The notes under the pieces are model-generated. The model had not been told where the DNA came from. It saw nothing but the letters and a program-made list of their open reading frames with translations, and did no database searches. The translations under genes were made by a program, and so were the position numbers. This document shows, piece after piece, positions 35,300 through 43,282 of a stretch of DNA of 64,000 bases (position 1 is its first letter; every line of letters starts with the position of its first letter). The DNA lies in the NCBI RefSeq assembly GCF_015277515.1, contig NZ_CP063767.1, forward strand, positions 1,674,001-1,738,000. Direction: 5' to 3'. Origin of the DNA: Thermophilibacter immobilis (lineage in GTDB: Bacteria; Actinomycetota; Coriobacteriia; Coriobacteriales; Atopobiaceae).

Positions 35300-36328
35300 T
35301 TGTCGTCTACCAACGAGACCAAGGTACAGGAGCGGCCCAGAGAGCAGGCCGAGGGAAAGACCGCGGTGCAAGCCGAGGGCTCCTCAGCGAAGCAGAGCGT
35401 CCTCGGGGACTTCTCGGTGTCCCAGATCGTCGCGAGCGGGCTGGCCGCCGCCACGTCCTTCGCCCTCTCGTCGCAGATCGGCCTCGCGGGGTCCGTCATC
35501 GGCGTGGTCATAGGCGCGGTGGCGTCCGCCGCCGCCTCGCAGATCTACCGGAGCATCCTGTCCTCCTCCGCCGAGAAGCTACGCGCGTTCGGCTCGGACG
35601 ACGATGACGATGCGGATGGTGCGGACGTGGGCGCCGACGTGACGGCCGTCGGAGACGTCGCGACCAACGACGGCCGCACGAGCCAACGAGAGCCCTGGCA
35701 ACCCACGTCCGTCTCGGGCCGCACGCAGGTCCAGCAGGTGTCGGACTCGGGCACGCCCATCGCCCCGCACGAGGTGCGCCACGCCGCCCACGCGCGCCGA
35801 CAGGCCCTCATTCGCCGACGCGTCACGATCGTGACGGCATGTGTGGGCGTGGTAGCGGTCCTTGTCTTCGCCCTCGTGGTGAACGTGGCCACCCAGGGGA
35901 CCGGCATCGGGACGACCTCCACCTCCTCCTCGCAGACGCAGGATGTGACGGGCACCACGGCGCAGACGACCGGCGAGCAGCAGGCCGAGCCCCGGGAGCC
36001 CTCCGCGGGCACGCCCGACGCGGCCCCGACCGACGACAAGACGACCGGCACCGCCCCCACGGGCACGACCACGACCGATGACTCCGCGACCTCGGGCGAC
36101 GCGTCGGGAGACACCACCTCCGACACCTCCACGGACGCGGGCACGGGCTCGAGCGACCCGTCGGACACCACGACCTCGGGCGACGACGCCTCGGGTGACA
36201 CGAGCTCCACGACGGGCACGACAACGGGAACCACCGGCACGACCTCGAGCGGGACCACGTCGAGCACGACCGGCTCCTCCACGAGCACCAAGAAGGGCAC
36301 CACGACGACCTCGAGCACGACGGCGTAG
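35300..36328 (+). CDS. Unrecognised membrane protein with Ser/Thr/Asp-rich extracellular tail
   Basis: 342 aa, no family recognised. Layout: a hydrophilic N-terminus (1-35), a Gly/Ala-rich hydrophobic stretch (about 40-80: ASGLAAATSFALSSQIGLAG), an acidic and polar cytoplasmic-like part (about 95-165), a basic patch (RRQALIRRRVT), a clear transmembrane helix (about 177-197), then 140 residues made almost only of Thr, Ser, Gly, Asp and Pro. The tail has no LPXTG. The architecture suggests a wall-spanning or mucin-like extracellular stalk. The start is TTG with AAGGG upstream. It is divergent from fba. Confidence 0.75.
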   Translation: MSSTNETKVQERPREQAEGKTAVQAEGSSAKQSVLGDFSVSQIVASGLAAATSFALSSQIGLAGSVIGVVIGAVASAAASQIYRSILSSSAEKLRAFGSDDDDDADGADVGADVTAVGDVATNDGRTSQREPWQPTSVSGRTQVQQVSDSGTPIAPHEVRHAAHARRQALIRRRVTIVTACVGVVAVLVFALVVNVATQGTGIGTTSTSSSQTQDVTGTTAQTTGEQQAEPREPSAGTPDAAPTDDKTTGTAPTGTTTTDDSATSGDASGDTTSDTSTDAGTGSSDPSDTTTSGDDASGDTSSTTGTTTGTTGTTSSGTTSSTTGSSTSTKKGTTTTSSTTA

Positions 36329-36364
36329 CCGCCCGTGGCCCACAAAAGGCCACCTGCTAGAAAC

Positions 36365-36431
36365 CCCACCATACCCGAACGCCTGATTCCGGCGAAAAAA
36401 GGCACCGTAATTGGCGTTCGGGTATGGTGGG
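36365..36431. terminator. 19-bp perfect inverted repeat between convergent genes
   Basis: CCCACCATACCCGAACGCC (36365-36383) and its exact complement (36413-36431), with a 29-nt loop. It sits between two convergent genes (stops at 36328 and 36485), so a bidirectional terminator is likely. The long loop and long perfect arms are unusual, and there is no clear U-tract. Confidence 0.5.
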
Positions 36432-36484
36432 AAAAGTAGCCTTGGTCGCAGCTCGAGTCGGAGGCCGTCGAACGCGAGTGATTC

Positions 36485-38911
36485 CTAGAGCGTCTGCTCG
36501 GTGCGCTCGATGATGTCATCCTGGGTGGCGCGGGAGAGCACGTTGAAGAATGCGGAGTAGCCGGCCACGCGCACGATGAGGTCGCGGTGCTTCTCGGGGT
36601 GGGCCTGTGCGTCGCGCAGAACGTCGCGGCTCACGACGTTATACTGCACGTGATAGCCGTGAAGCTGGTCGAAGAAGGCCCGCGTGAGCTGGGCGAGCTT
36701 GACACGGTTCTCGGCCTTGGCCAGGACCTGGGGCACCATCTTCTGGTTGAGCAGCACGCCGCCCGTGATCTGGTCGGTGGGAAGCTTGGCGACGCTCTTG
36801 AAGACCGCCGTGGGCCCCAGACGGTCTGCGCCGTGACTGGGACTGCAACCCTCGGCGAGCGCCTCGCCGGCGCAGCGGCCGTCGGGCGTAGCGAGGGTGC
36901 CCGCCCCCTGCGGCACGTTCGCGGAGATCGAGCTCGTGCCGGCGTAGTAGGTACCACCGATGGGCCCTCGGCCGTAGCGCGTGTTGTGGTACTTCTTCAT
37001 CTCGTCGATGTAGCAGTCGTAGGCGGCGCGGATGAGACCGTCCACGTAGTCGTCATCGTTGCCGTACTTGGGGGCGTCGAGCATGAGCCGGCGAATCCGC
37101 TGGTTCTTCTCACCGGCCCAATTGGCCTCCAGGGCGTCTCGAAGCTCGGCGGGCGTCACGGCATGGTCCTCGAAGACGACCCTCTTCATGGCCGCGAGCG
37201 AGTCGGCAAGGTTGGCGATGCCCACCTGCAGGTCGGAGATGAAGTCGTAGTGGGCGCCGCCCTCCTTCATGTTGAGGCCGCGCTCGATGCAGTCGTCGGT
37301 GAGCGCCGAGCACAGGACGTCGGCGGTGTCCTCTTCGAGGACCATGTCGCAGGTCGCATCGATGATCACGCACTGGCGGCACATCTCGCGCACGGTCTTG
37401 TCCCAGCAGGCCATGACGTCATCGAAGCTCGTGAAGTCCTCGAGCAGGCCCGTGTGGTCGAGCAGGCGCGTCCCACTTGCGGGGTCGACCCCGTCGTTCA
37501 TGCCGATGAGCAGGGCCTTGGGGAAGTTGAGAAAGCTCATGCCCGTGCAGCGGTAGCCCCACTTGCCGGGGACGGCCGTCTCCACGCAGCCGATGGCCGA
37601 GTAGTTGTACGCGTCCTCGTGTGCAACGCCCCTCTCGATGAAGCTCGGGATGATGACCTCGTCGTCGTTGAAGGCGGGCATGCCAAAGCCGCAGCGCACG
37701 ACCTCGATGCACTCGGCCATGAAGTCGTCGGGCAGCCCCTTGTGGTAGCGGACGGTCAGGTTGGGCTGGGTGAGGTGGCACTGCGCCACGGACTTCAGGA
37801 TGAGCCAGCTCATGGGGTTGGTCGCGTCGACGGCCTTCCCGTCGACGAGCCTCTGGCCACCCACGGTAACGTTCTGGTAGAGCGGCGAGCCCGCCGAGAA
37901 CTGCGTGTGGCTCCACGAGCGGATCTTGTTGATGGTGTAGGTCTTGAGCCAGAGGTTGCCCATGAGCTCGCAGGCCTCGGGCTCCGCGATGCGCCCGGCC
38001 TCGAGATCGGCCTCGTAGAAGGGCCAGAGGTACTGGTCCATGCGCCCGTAGGAGAGGCTGTGGCCGTTGGACTCGATCTGCAGCGCCAGGTGGACGAGCC
38101 AGGTGGACTGCACGGCCTCGCGCAGGGTTCGTGCCGGCTCGAAGGGGACGCGGTCGAGGGCGGCGGCCATGTCGCGCAGCTCGTGGGCGCGAGGCACGTC
38201 CCCGAGCTCGTCGGCCTTGGCCGCCTCCTCGCGGGCGAGCGCCGCATAGCGGGCGGCGAACGCCCTCATGGCGTCGACGACGATGATAACGGCCCGGTAG
38301 AAGTGGCTCTTGTGGATGTTGCGGTAGTCGGTGAGGTCGAGCTCCTCGAGCTTCTCCGCAGCGCGGCGCTGGAAGTCCTTGAGCCCCAGACGCAGGACCG
38401 CGCCGTAGTCGACCGCACAGTGGGCGTCACCCGAGGTGATGTTGCCCTCGCTCTTGATGATGCCCAGGTCGTAGAAGAGCTTGGAATGGGGCGGGAAGGC
38501 TGCCAGGCCGCGGTCGAGCAGGGTGTTGTGCTCCCAGAACGGCGCGATGTCGCGGAGCTTCTGCTTGTTCTCCTCGCTGATGTAGAAGCGGTCGCCGTCG
38601 CGCTGGTCGAACTTGTCCAGCTCGTCGATGACCCAGCTCATCGCATACTCCGGGAAGATCGGGGCCGAGCGGTTGGACGAGGCCTGGTTGCCCGCGATCA
38701 GCGTCTCGGGCTCGATGAAGATGGTCATCTCCTCGAGGACGCGCTTGAGCATGAGGGCGCGCTTGAGGGCCAGGGGCTGATCGGCATTCTCCCGGTAGAC
38801 CTCTGTGGTGATGACCGCCCGCTCGACGTCTACCTGAGGCTTTGCGTCAAGCAGCTCGTCTCTGAACTGGCTCATGCGCGCGGTGGGCTCCCCGAAGTGA
38901 TTATCGACCAT
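36485..38911 (-). CDS. Glycyl radical enzyme, pyruvate formate-lyase-like (PflD/dehydratase group), substrate unknown
   Basis: 808 aa, oxygen-sensitive radical enzyme. The active-site loop is SAIGCVETAVPGKWGY with Cys442 and Glu444. The glycyl radical site is RVAGYSAFFNVL with Gly784. One Cys followed by V-E, rather than the Cys-Cys of true pyruvate formate-lyase, places it with the dehydratases, lyases and decarboxylases such as glycerol/diol dehydratase, CutC and YbiW/PflD. The substrate cannot be read from the motifs. The ATG at 38911 follows GAGAGG. It is divergent from its activase (39047) and next to a DeoR regulator. Confidence 0.92.
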   Translation of the reverse strand: MVDNHFGEPTARMSQFRDELLDAKPQVDVERAVITTEVYRENADQPLALKRALMLKRVLEEMTIFIEPETLIAGNQASSNRSAPIFPEYAMSWVIDELDKFDQRDGDRFYISEENKQKLRDIAPFWEHNTLLDRGLAAFPPHSKLFYDLGIIKSEGNITSGDAHCAVDYGAVLRLGLKDFQRRAAEKLEELDLTDYRNIHKSHFYRAVIIVVDAMRAFAARYAALAREEAAKADELGDVPRAHELRDMAAALDRVPFEPARTLREAVQSTWLVHLALQIESNGHSLSYGRMDQYLWPFYEADLEAGRIAEPEACELMGNLWLKTYTINKIRSWSHTQFSAGSPLYQNVTVGGQRLVDGKAVDATNPMSWLILKSVAQCHLTQPNLTVRYHKGLPDDFMAECIEVVRCGFGMPAFNDDEVIIPSFIERGVAHEDAYNYSAIGCVETAVPGKWGYRCTGMSFLNFPKALLIGMNDGVDPASGTRLLDHTGLLEDFTSFDDVMACWDKTVREMCRQCVIIDATCDMVLEEDTADVLCSALTDDCIERGLNMKEGGAHYDFISDLQVGIANLADSLAAMKRVVFEDHAVTPAELRDALEANWAGEKNQRIRRLMLDAPKYGNDDDYVDGLIRAAYDCYIDEMKKYHNTRYGRGPIGGTYYAGTSSISANVPQGAGTLATPDGRCAGEALAEGCSPSHGADRLGPTAVFKSVAKLPTDQITGGVLLNQKMVPQVLAKAENRVKLAQLTRAFFDQLHGYHVQYNVVSRDVLRDAQAHPEKHRDLIVRVAGYSAFFNVLSRATQDDIIERTEQTL

Positions 38912-38989
38912 GGTGGTTCCTCTCTCTCGCATCCCCTGCCACTCGGGTATACCAAGAATCTCGAGTACTGTCAATGTTCGTAACTTAAT

Positions 38990-39005
38990 TTACTTTCATT
39001 CAAAA
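38990..39005. promoter_or_regulatory. Candidate DeoR operator, site 1
   Basis: TTACTTTCATTCAAAA in the divergent promoter region between the glycyl radical enzyme and its activase. It matches site 2 at 39958-39973 (TTACTTTCGTTCGAAA) at 14 of 16 positions. Likely bound by the DeoR protein encoded at 40021; inferred from repetition and position. Confidence 0.5.
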
Positions 39006-39046
39006 ATTCACTACCCTATTCATAGGGCGGATATCAAGGAGAGGCC

Positions 39047-39955
39047 ATGCAGACGGCGACCGTGTTCAACATTCAGAAGTTTAGCCTCAACGACGGGCCG
39101 GGGATCCGGACCGTGGTCTTTCTCAAGGGCTGCCCCCTGCGCTGCTACTGGTGCTCGAACCCCGAGAGCCAGGTGCGCGAGCCCCAGGTCGAGTGGAACG
39201 AGAGGGCGTGCATCGGGTGCGGGAGGTGCCTCGAGGAGCTGCCCGGAGCGCGAGCGATCAAGACGGGCAGCAGGCGCCACGTCGACGTCGGCACACTCGA
39301 CGCAAGAGACGAGCACGTCAGAAGAGCCGTCCAGGCATGCCCCATGCGAGCGCTCTCGGTCGTGGGAGAGACCAAGGACGTCGAGGAAGTTCTCGAGGAG
39401 TGCCTGAAGGACCTCCCCTTCTACCGTCAGAGCGGCGGGGGCGTCACGATCTCGGGCGGCGAGCCGCTCGTGTGGCCGGACTTCTGCCGAGAGCTCGTTG
39501 AGCGCCTGCACGAAGAGGGGGTCGACACCAACATGGAGACCACCGCCCACGTGAATCCCGCGGCCTTCGACGCCGTGACGAGACTCCTCGACCACGTCTA
39601 CATAGACATGAAGCACGGCGACGCGCGCGCGCATCGCGCGGGCACCGGAGTGGAGAACGACCTCATCCTCGCCAACACGGCGCGCGCGATTGCCGCAGGC
39701 ACGGACGTCCTCGTGCGAATCCCCGTCATACCGGGGTTCAACGACTCCGTGCAGGTGGCAGGCATGATGGCAGCGCGCCTTGCGGAGGTCGGCGCCACCC
39801 GCGTCCAGCTCCTCCCCTTCCACAACTTTGGAGAGAGCAAGTACGACCTCTTGGGACGCGACTACCGGCTGCGCGGCAGAAAGGGTCTCCAGCCCGAGGA
39901 CCTCGAGGCGTATCAAAAGGTGTTCTCAGACGCAGGAATTGACACATTCTTCTAA
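39047..39955 (+). CDS. Glycyl-radical enzyme activating enzyme (radical SAM)
   Basis: 302 aa. It makes the glycyl radical on the neighbouring enzyme using S-adenosylmethionine. The radical SAM motif is GCPLRCYWCSNPES (CxxxCxxC), preceded by FSLNDGPGIRTVVFLKG. A ferredoxin-like insert follows: CIGCGRCLEELPG then ACPMRAL. It holds only four cysteines, where many relatives have two full CxxCxxCxxxC motifs. The SAM-binding part continues with VTISGGEPLVWPDF and later LLPFHNFGESKYDLLGRDY. Strong ribosome site AAGGAGAGG. Confidence 0.92.
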   Translation: MQTATVFNIQKFSLNDGPGIRTVVFLKGCPLRCYWCSNPESQVREPQVEWNERACIGCGRCLEELPGARAIKTGSRRHVDVGTLDARDEHVRRAVQACPMRALSVVGETKDVEEVLEECLKDLPFYRQSGGGVTISGGEPLVWPDFCRELVERLHEEGVDTNMETTAHVNPAAFDAVTRLLDHVYIDMKHGDARAHRAGTGVENDLILANTARAIAAGTDVLVRIPVIPGFNDSVQVAGMMAARLAEVGATRVQLLPFHNFGESKYDLLGRDYRLRGRKGLQPEDLEAYQKVFSDAGIDTFF

Positions 39956-39957
39956 AA

Positions 39958-39973
39958 TTACTTTCGTTCGAAA
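39958..39973. promoter_or_regulatory. Candidate DeoR operator, site 2
   Basis: TTACTTTCGTTCGAAA between the activase stop and the deoR-type gene, a near copy of site 1 at 38990-39005. Suggests autoregulation of the DeoR gene. Confidence 0.5.
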
Positions 39974-40020
39974 CTCATTGGGCCTATACTTCCTTACGTC
40001 ACCTACGTCAGGGGAGGACC

Positions 40021-40767
40021 ATGCCCGCACGAGCGAACCGCATTCTCGAGATCCTCACCGAGCGCACCCGCGTCGAGGTGGCCGAGCTCGCCGCGCGGCT
40101 CGGGGTCTCCCAGGTAACGATGCGCAAGGACCTCGCCGACCTTGAGTCGCGCGGCCTCATCAAGCGCGAGCACGGCCTTGCATTCCTACAGAGCACCGAC
40201 AACGTCGAGGGCCGGCTTGCCTACCACTACGAGGAGAAGCTCAAAATCGCACGGCGCGCCATCGAGTACGTGCACGACGGCGACACCATCATGATAGAAA
40301 GCGGAAGCTGTTGCGCGCTTCTCGCCGCGCAGCTCGCCGATGCGTTCCATAACGTCACGATCATCACCAATAGCGCCTTCATCGCTGGCTACGTGCGCAA
40401 GAGCAACAACGTTCAGACGATTCTGCTCGGTGGCATCTATCAGAAGGACTCGCAGGTCATGGTGGGTCCCTTGGTATCTCACTGCGTCGAGGGATTCTAC
40501 GTGGACCTGCTCTTCGTGGGAACGGACGGACACTCGGAGCGCACCGGCTTCACCAACAGCGATCAGATGCGCGCCCAGGCGGTCCACGACATGGCGATCC
40601 ACGCCGAGCGCGTGATGGTGCTCACCGAGAGCGAGAAGTTCAGCCGGCGCGGCACGGTTCCCCTCGACTTAGGCGAGAGACCGGTCACGGCCATCACGGA
40701 CAACCGCATACCCAAGGATGCTCGCGCCAAGCTTGCCCGCAAGGGCATCGAGCTCGTCACGGCATAG
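40021..40767 (+). CDS. DeoR/GlpR-family transcriptional regulator
   Basis: 248 aa. The N-terminal HTH (RILEILTERTRVEVAELAAR, VSQVTMRKDLADLESRGLIK) is followed by the DeoR sugar-phosphate-sensing domain (IMIESGSCCALLAAQLAD, LLGGIYQKDSQVMVGP, LLFVGTDGHSERTGFTN). Such proteins usually repress a local catabolic operon until a phosphorylated sugar or polyol binds. With the enzyme and activase next to it, the signal may be the substrate pathway of the glycyl radical enzyme. Confidence 0.92.
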   Translation: MPARANRILEILTERTRVEVAELAARLGVSQVTMRKDLADLESRGLIKREHGLAFLQSTDNVEGRLAYHYEEKLKIARRAIEYVHDGDTIMIESGSCCALLAAQLADAFHNVTIITNSAFIAGYVRKSNNVQTILLGGIYQKDSQVMVGPLVSHCVEGFYVDLLFVGTDGHSERTGFTNSDQMRAQAVHDMAIHAERVMVLTESEKFSRRGTVPLDLGERPVTAITDNRIPKDARAKLARKGIELVTA

Positions 40768-40786
40768 TTGCCTGGAACCGCAGGCG

Positions 40787-41089
40787 TCACGCACCCGTTT
40801 CGTCGTAGCTCCCACCTCGACGCTTGACGAACCAGCGCCCCGCCTCCCACCACAGCTCCCGGTAAACCTTCCGAGGCAGCTCCACGTCCCAGCAAAAGAC
40901 GAGGTTGCCGCGTTCCCTTCGGCCATACGTCGCCGCAAGCGTCGAGACAATCACCGGGTAGACACGACCTCTGTCCCACCGAATGCGCGTTGGACGAAAG
41001 CGGCCGTCGCGCGCCGTCACCGACTCAACGCAGAGATAGACGCGGTCGTCGTAGGCTGGTATGCCACAAGTGCCCCCAAGTCTTCCCAT
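40787..41089 (-). CDS. Hypothetical protein, 100 aa
   Basis: No family recognised. A compact, basic protein rich in Arg, Trp and Tyr (FRPTRIRWDRGRVYPVIVS, KVYRELWWEAGRWFVKRR), with no signal peptide or membrane segment. Composition and codon use look like real coding sequence. The ATG at 41089 follows AGGGGGTGG. It converges with the deoR-type gene with only 19 nt between the stops. Confidence 0.6.
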   Translation of the reverse strand: MGRLGGTCGIPAYDDRVYLCVESVTARDGRFRPTRIRWDRGRVYPVIVSTLAATYGRRERGNLVFCWDVELPRKVYRELWWEAGRWFVKRRGGSYDETGA

Positions 41090-41172
41090 AGCCCCCACCC
41101 CCTCATACGAACGTACGTACGTATACTAGCTAGGTAGGGGGACAAAAATGGAGCCTCTCAAGGCTAAACAGG

Positions 41173-41297
41173 GACTTGTCAATAGTTTTTACCGGTCGCG
41201 GCGAGTAGCGAGCGTATTACGTTTCTCAAACGCGCAGGTCATAAGGGTGAGGAAATTCACGCTGCTCGAGGGTCGGCGATAAAACTATTGACAAGTC
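41173..41297. repeat. 125-nt terminal-inverted-repeat element, copy 2
   Basis: Ends GACTTGTCAATAGTTTT (from 41173) and its complement (to 41297). Span identical to copy 1 (125 nt). The ends are nearly identical, the interior is different, and the centre CNCAGGTCANAAG is shared. The imperfect flank GGCAAAGAG outside the repeat (right end here and in copy 1) may belong to the element. No ORF. Confidence 0.75.
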
Positions 41298-41339
41298 CTC
41301 TTTGCCTCCGGGCCCATCGCTTCTGTATGCACAAAATTG

Positions 41340-41380
41340 TAAAAAGTGGCAGGTCTATACGGTTTTTGTATAGACCTGCC
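41340..41380 (-). terminator. Rho-independent terminator of the thiamine-type ABC operon
   Basis: A perfect 13-bp stem, GGCAGGTCTATAC and complement (41348-41380), with a 7-nt loop, followed on the minus strand by ACTTTTTACA. It lies 35 nt past the ATPase stop. Confidence 0.9.
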
Positions 41381-41415
41381 ATCAGCCTCAAGCAAGCCGA
41401 AAGCCCGATCGTTTC

Positions 41416-42207
41416 CTACCCCAGAAGTGCCATCACCCGGCGCTTGGCGATCAGAAACTCGTCGGTGAGCTCGAAGGCCTCCTCGCTGGACATACCCGCG
41501 CGATCCACGGCGACCTCGCCGGACACGTGGCTCGCCTCGCCCGCCGAGGGCGCTCCTGCGAGCACGTAGACGCGGCTCGCCATGAAGACGGCCTCGTCGA
41601 CGTCGTGGGTGATCACGAGCGCGGAGAGCCCCAGCTCGCCCACCATCCCAACAAACCAACGGCGCATGTCCACGCGGGTGAGGGCGTCAAGCGCGGAGAA
41701 CGGCTCGTCCAGGAGCGTCACGTCGGTACCCATGAGGTACGTGCGCAAAAAGGCGGCGCGCTGCCGCATGCCACCCGAGAGCTCGCTGGGCCACAGCCGC
41801 TGCGTGCCCGCCAAGCCGAAGCGCCCAAAGAGGGGCTCAGCCCTGGCATGGGCCTCCGCGCGGCCCATGCCAGACACAACGAGCGGCAGGCAGACGTTGT
41901 CGATGATGCGGCGGCTTGGCAGCAGGAGGTCTTTCTGCAGCATGTAGCTCACCCGGCCCGGCTGTCCGGTCACGTCCTGACCGTGCAGAAGAACGCGACC
42001 GGCCAGGGGAGTCGTGAGCCCTGCCAGGGCATGCAGGATGGTGGTCTTACCGCAGCCCGAGCGCCCAACGAGGCAGCATATCTCGCCGGCGCCCACCTCC
42101 AGGCTTACGTCCCCGACCACGACCTCCACGCCGTTCCAGGACAGCGTCAGCCCCTGGGCCGCAAGGGCCGGGACCGTGGCGCGCGCGCCCTTCTCACCCG
42201 TAGCCAT
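41416..42207 (-). CDS. ABC transporter ATP-binding protein, thiamine/precursor uptake (ThiZ-like)
   Basis: 263 aa, NitT/TauT/ThiZ-type importer ATPase. Walker A GRSGCGKTTILHALAG, signature [16 protein letters not shown] and Walker B VTLLDEPFSALDALTR. It is the last gene of an operon led by a TPP riboswitch, so the substrate is thiamine or its pyrimidine precursor rather than nitrate or taurine. The ATG at 42207 follows the upstream stop directly. Confidence 0.9.
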   Translation of the reverse strand: MATGEKGARATVPALAAQGLTLSWNGVEVVVGDVSLEVGAGEICCLVGRSGCGKTTILHALAGLTTPLAGRVLLHGQDVTGQPGRVSYMLQKDLLLPSRRIIDNVCLPLVVSGMGRAEAHARAEPLFGRFGLAGTQRLWPSELSGGMRQRAAFLRTYLMGTDVTLLDEPFSALDALTRVDMRRWFVGMVGELGLSALVITHDVDEAVFMASRVYVLAGAPSAGEASHVSGEVAVDRAGMSSEEAFELTDEFLIAKRRVMALLG

Positions 42208-42208
42208 G

Positions 42209-43282
42209 CTAGGCAAGGAAGGAGAGGTCGTAGCCGGCGGACGTTTCGAGCTTGTTCTCCACGAGGTCATTGTCGTTCAGCCACTGATAGAAGGCGGCCC
42301 AGCGCTCGGGGTCGATGACGCCCCAGCTCGCAGCGTCGGCGACGTATTGGCCGGCCAGGTAGGTCTGGCTTTGGTGCACGAGCGCGGAGTCGAGCTCGGG
42401 CACGGCGGCGCACAGGATGTCAGCCGCGGCGTCGGGATTGTCGACGGCGTACTCGTATCCCCTCTTTGCCGCGCGCAGAAACGCCTTCACAACCTCGGGA
42501 CTGTTTTGGGCGAAGTCGTCGTTGACGGCGATGACCGGCGTGTAGAAGTCAAAGACCGGGTCGACCGACATGAACGAGAAGTAGTTATAGTCGAAGTCCT
42601 GGACCACGGCGTTCTGACAGGCCCAGCCCTCGAAGACCCACACGCTGTCGAACAGGTTAGCTTTGAGGCCGCTCACCTCGTCGTCCACGTCGTAGGGCAC
42701 GAGCTCGACCTGGGAGTAGTCTCCGCCGTCGGTCTCCACGATGTCCTTGATCGTGGCCTGCTCGACGGGCATGTTCCACGTCGCATAGCGGTGGCCCATC
42801 ATGGCCGCCGGATGCGTAATGGCATCCTCGGCGCGGCTCATGATGCCCGAGGTGTTGTGCTGGATGATGGCGGCCACCGCCGTGTAGGGCATGGCCTGGT
42901 CGGAGGCCAGGTTGTTGGCCATAACGTCCTGGTAGGAGACACCCATCTGCGCTCCACCCGCACCCAAAAGGGCGTCCGCGCCGTCCTCGGGAGGCTGTAC
43001 GATCTCGACCTCGAGGCCCTCCTCGGCGAAGTAGCCCTGGTCGACGGCGACATAGATGCCTGTGTGGTTGGTGTTGGGGGCGTAGTCGAGCACGAAGGAG
43101 ACCTCGGTTGTCGCGGAGGCGTCGCCGACCGCGGCATCAGAGCTGGCACCGGAGCCTGACCCCGAGCCCGTGCTGCAGCCAACGAGCGCGAGGCCCGCCG
43201 CCACGGCCGAGGCGCGAACGAGCTGGCGACGGCTGAGCGTCGCCCGCGTGAGCGTGCGAGAAGTGTGGGAGCTGCGGTTCAT
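42209..43282 (-). CDS. ABC transporter substrate-binding lipoprotein, NMT1/ThiY-like
   Basis: 357 aa. Arg-rich signal (LSRRQLVRASAVAAGLALVG) with lipobox LVGC, then a Ser/Gly linker. The NMT1/ThiY-like domain begins TEVSFVLDYAPNTNHTGIYV, a match to formylaminopyrimidine/HMP-binding proteins. The ATG at 43282 has AGAGAGGA upstream and overlaps the permease stop. With the riboswitch upstream, a thiamine pyrimidine precursor is the likely ligand. Confidence 0.9.
   Translation of the reverse strand: MNRSSHTSRTLTRATLSRRQLVRASAVAAGLALVGCSTGSGSGSGASSDAAVGDASATTEVSFVLDYAPNTNHTGIYVAVDQGYFAEEGLEVEIVQPPEDGADALLGAGGAQMGVSYQDVMANNLASDQAMPYTAVAAIIQHNTSGIMSRAEDAITHPAAMMGHRYATWNMPVEQATIKDIVETDGGDYSQVELVPYDVDDEVSGLKANLFDSVWVFEGWACQNAVVQDFDYNYFSFMSVDPVFDFYTPVIAVNDDFAQNSPEVVKAFLRAAKRGYEYAVDNPDAAADILCAAVPELDSALVHQSQTYLAGQYVADAASWGVIDPERWAAFYQWLNDNDLVENKLETSAGYDLSFLA

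Larger units (their letters stand above)
41090..41415. other. Intergenic region with the repeat element and a terminator
   Basis: About 326 nt. It contains an ACGTACGTACGT run (about 41112-41120), copy 2 of the 125-nt element (41173-41297) and the terminator of the thiamine transporter operon (41340-41380). No coding signal. Confidence 0.6.
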
